A DNA stretch of 7,077 nucleotides, from assembly GCA_964404805.1 (NCBI GenBank), contig CAYOLJ010000061.1:1-7077 (forward strand), written 5' to 3'. Position numbers and translations under genes: made by a program. Source of the stretch: Peribacter sp964404805. Its GTDB lineage: Bacteria; Patescibacteriota; Gracilibacteria; Peribacterales; Peribacteraceae. Below, one piece after another: positions 6,981 through 7,077 of the stretch (its first letter is position 1; the number at the start of each line of letters is the position of its first letter). Below the pieces are notes generated by a model, which was given only the letters and a program-made list of their open reading frames with translations, was not told where the DNA came from and searched no databases.

Positions 6981-7038
6981 ACCCCAAGCACAGACGTGGT
7001 TCCCTCCGGAGTTAAGTGAGAAGAAGAGGAGGGGATGA
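6973..7038 (+). pseudogene. Remnant of a second PBP gene 3' end (direct repeat copy 2)
   Basis: Read in the frame starting at 6973, this stretch encodes DLKPQAQTWFPPELSEKKRRG followed by TGA. It aligns with ELYPQGQKW and FPPELSEKKKRRG at the end of the complete PBP. Six codons differ synonymously (CCG/CCT, CCC/CCG, GAA/GAG, TTG/TTA, AGC/AGT, GGG/GGA) and one AAG is missing. So the sequence diverged while it was still translated. No PBP homology continues upstream: the stop codon of the membrane-protein gene (6978-6980) already overlaps it in another frame. It is best read as a displaced or left-over 3' end. A frameshifted C-terminus of the membrane protein is a weaker alternative. Confidence 0.75.
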
Positions 7039-7077
7039 GAAGATTCCCCAATCTCTCGCAGCAGACTACAATGTACA
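7035..7077 (+). CDS. Possible start of a downstream gene, cut by the window edge
   Basis: ATG 7035 overlaps the TGA of the PBP remnant as ATGA, and its frame (MRRFPNLSQQTTMY) stays open to the window end. The AGGAGGGG of the remnant lies immediately before it; the two-base spacing from GGAGG is shorter than usual. Only 14 codons are visible, so this is no more than a candidate. Overlapping stop/start codons are typical of translationally coupled genes, which would make this the original neighbour downstream of the PBP gene. Confidence 0.25.
   Translation, partial: MRRFPNLSQQTTMY

Noticed and set aside
7039..7060. Small palindrome AGATT-CCCC-AATCT near the right edge
   Set aside because: Five pairs without a T-tract or context is within chance expectation.
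1..7077. tRNA, rRNA, CRISPR array or recoded stop codons
   Set aside because: No cloverleaf, rRNA motif or spaced repeat series was seen, and TGA acts as a normal stop.

Overview
The window looks like ordinary bacterial chromosome of moderately high GC, read with the standard genetic code: genes stop with TAG, TAA and TGA, and tryptophan is TGG. The gene set (DipZ-type redox protein, TypA/BipA GTPase, class A penicillin-binding protein without a C-terminal accessory domain) and the style of the PBP C-terminus are compatible with a Candidate Phyla Radiation/Patescibacteria genome of the Peribacteria/Peregrinibacteria kind. That placement is an inference and is not proven here.

Layout. (1) Bases 2-1558, plus strand: the 3' part of a dipZ-like gene (second half of a CcdA membrane module, a thioredoxin-like domain with CINC, and a C-terminal carbohydrate-binding-like domain); its 5' end lies outside the window. 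(2) Bases 1559-1803: a spacer with promoter-like boxes, a possible cysteine-rich micro-ORF (16 or 27 codons) and a hairpin that can terminate transcription in both directions between the convergent dipZ and typA genes. (3) Bases 1804-3600, minus strand: complete typA/bipA. (4) Bases 3601-3972: a 372-bp divergent spacer with two long hairpins arranged as an inverted REP-like pair, and a smaller perfect hairpin just before the next gene. (5) Bases 3973-6108, plus strand: a complete bifunctional PBP1C-like peptidoglycan synthase with intact transpeptidase motifs. (6) Bases 6135-6980, plus strand: an AT-rich, unrecognised protein with six or seven membrane segments. (7) Bases 6973-7038: a second, diverged copy of the last ~21 codons of the PBP gene, followed by a possible new frame that leaves the window.

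The most interesting signal is (5)-(7). The 3' end of the PBP gene occurs twice in direct orientation, 930 bases apart, on either side of the AT-rich membrane gene. The two copies differ mostly at third codon positions but encode nearly the same peptide. This is what one expects if a foreign segment entered at the 3' end of the PBP gene, bringing its own version of that end and leaving the displaced one behind, or if a second PBP gene was largely lost. In both copies the stop codon overlaps a potential start codon (GTGA and ATGA), which suggests that translational coupling to a downstream gene was part of the ancestral arrangement.

Functionally, dipZ and the PBP both act outside the cytoplasmic membrane. 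All six cysteines of the PBP lie in its exported part, so a link through disulfide handling is possible but untested. TypA is a ribosome-associated housekeeping GTPase on the opposite strand and has no evident link to either.
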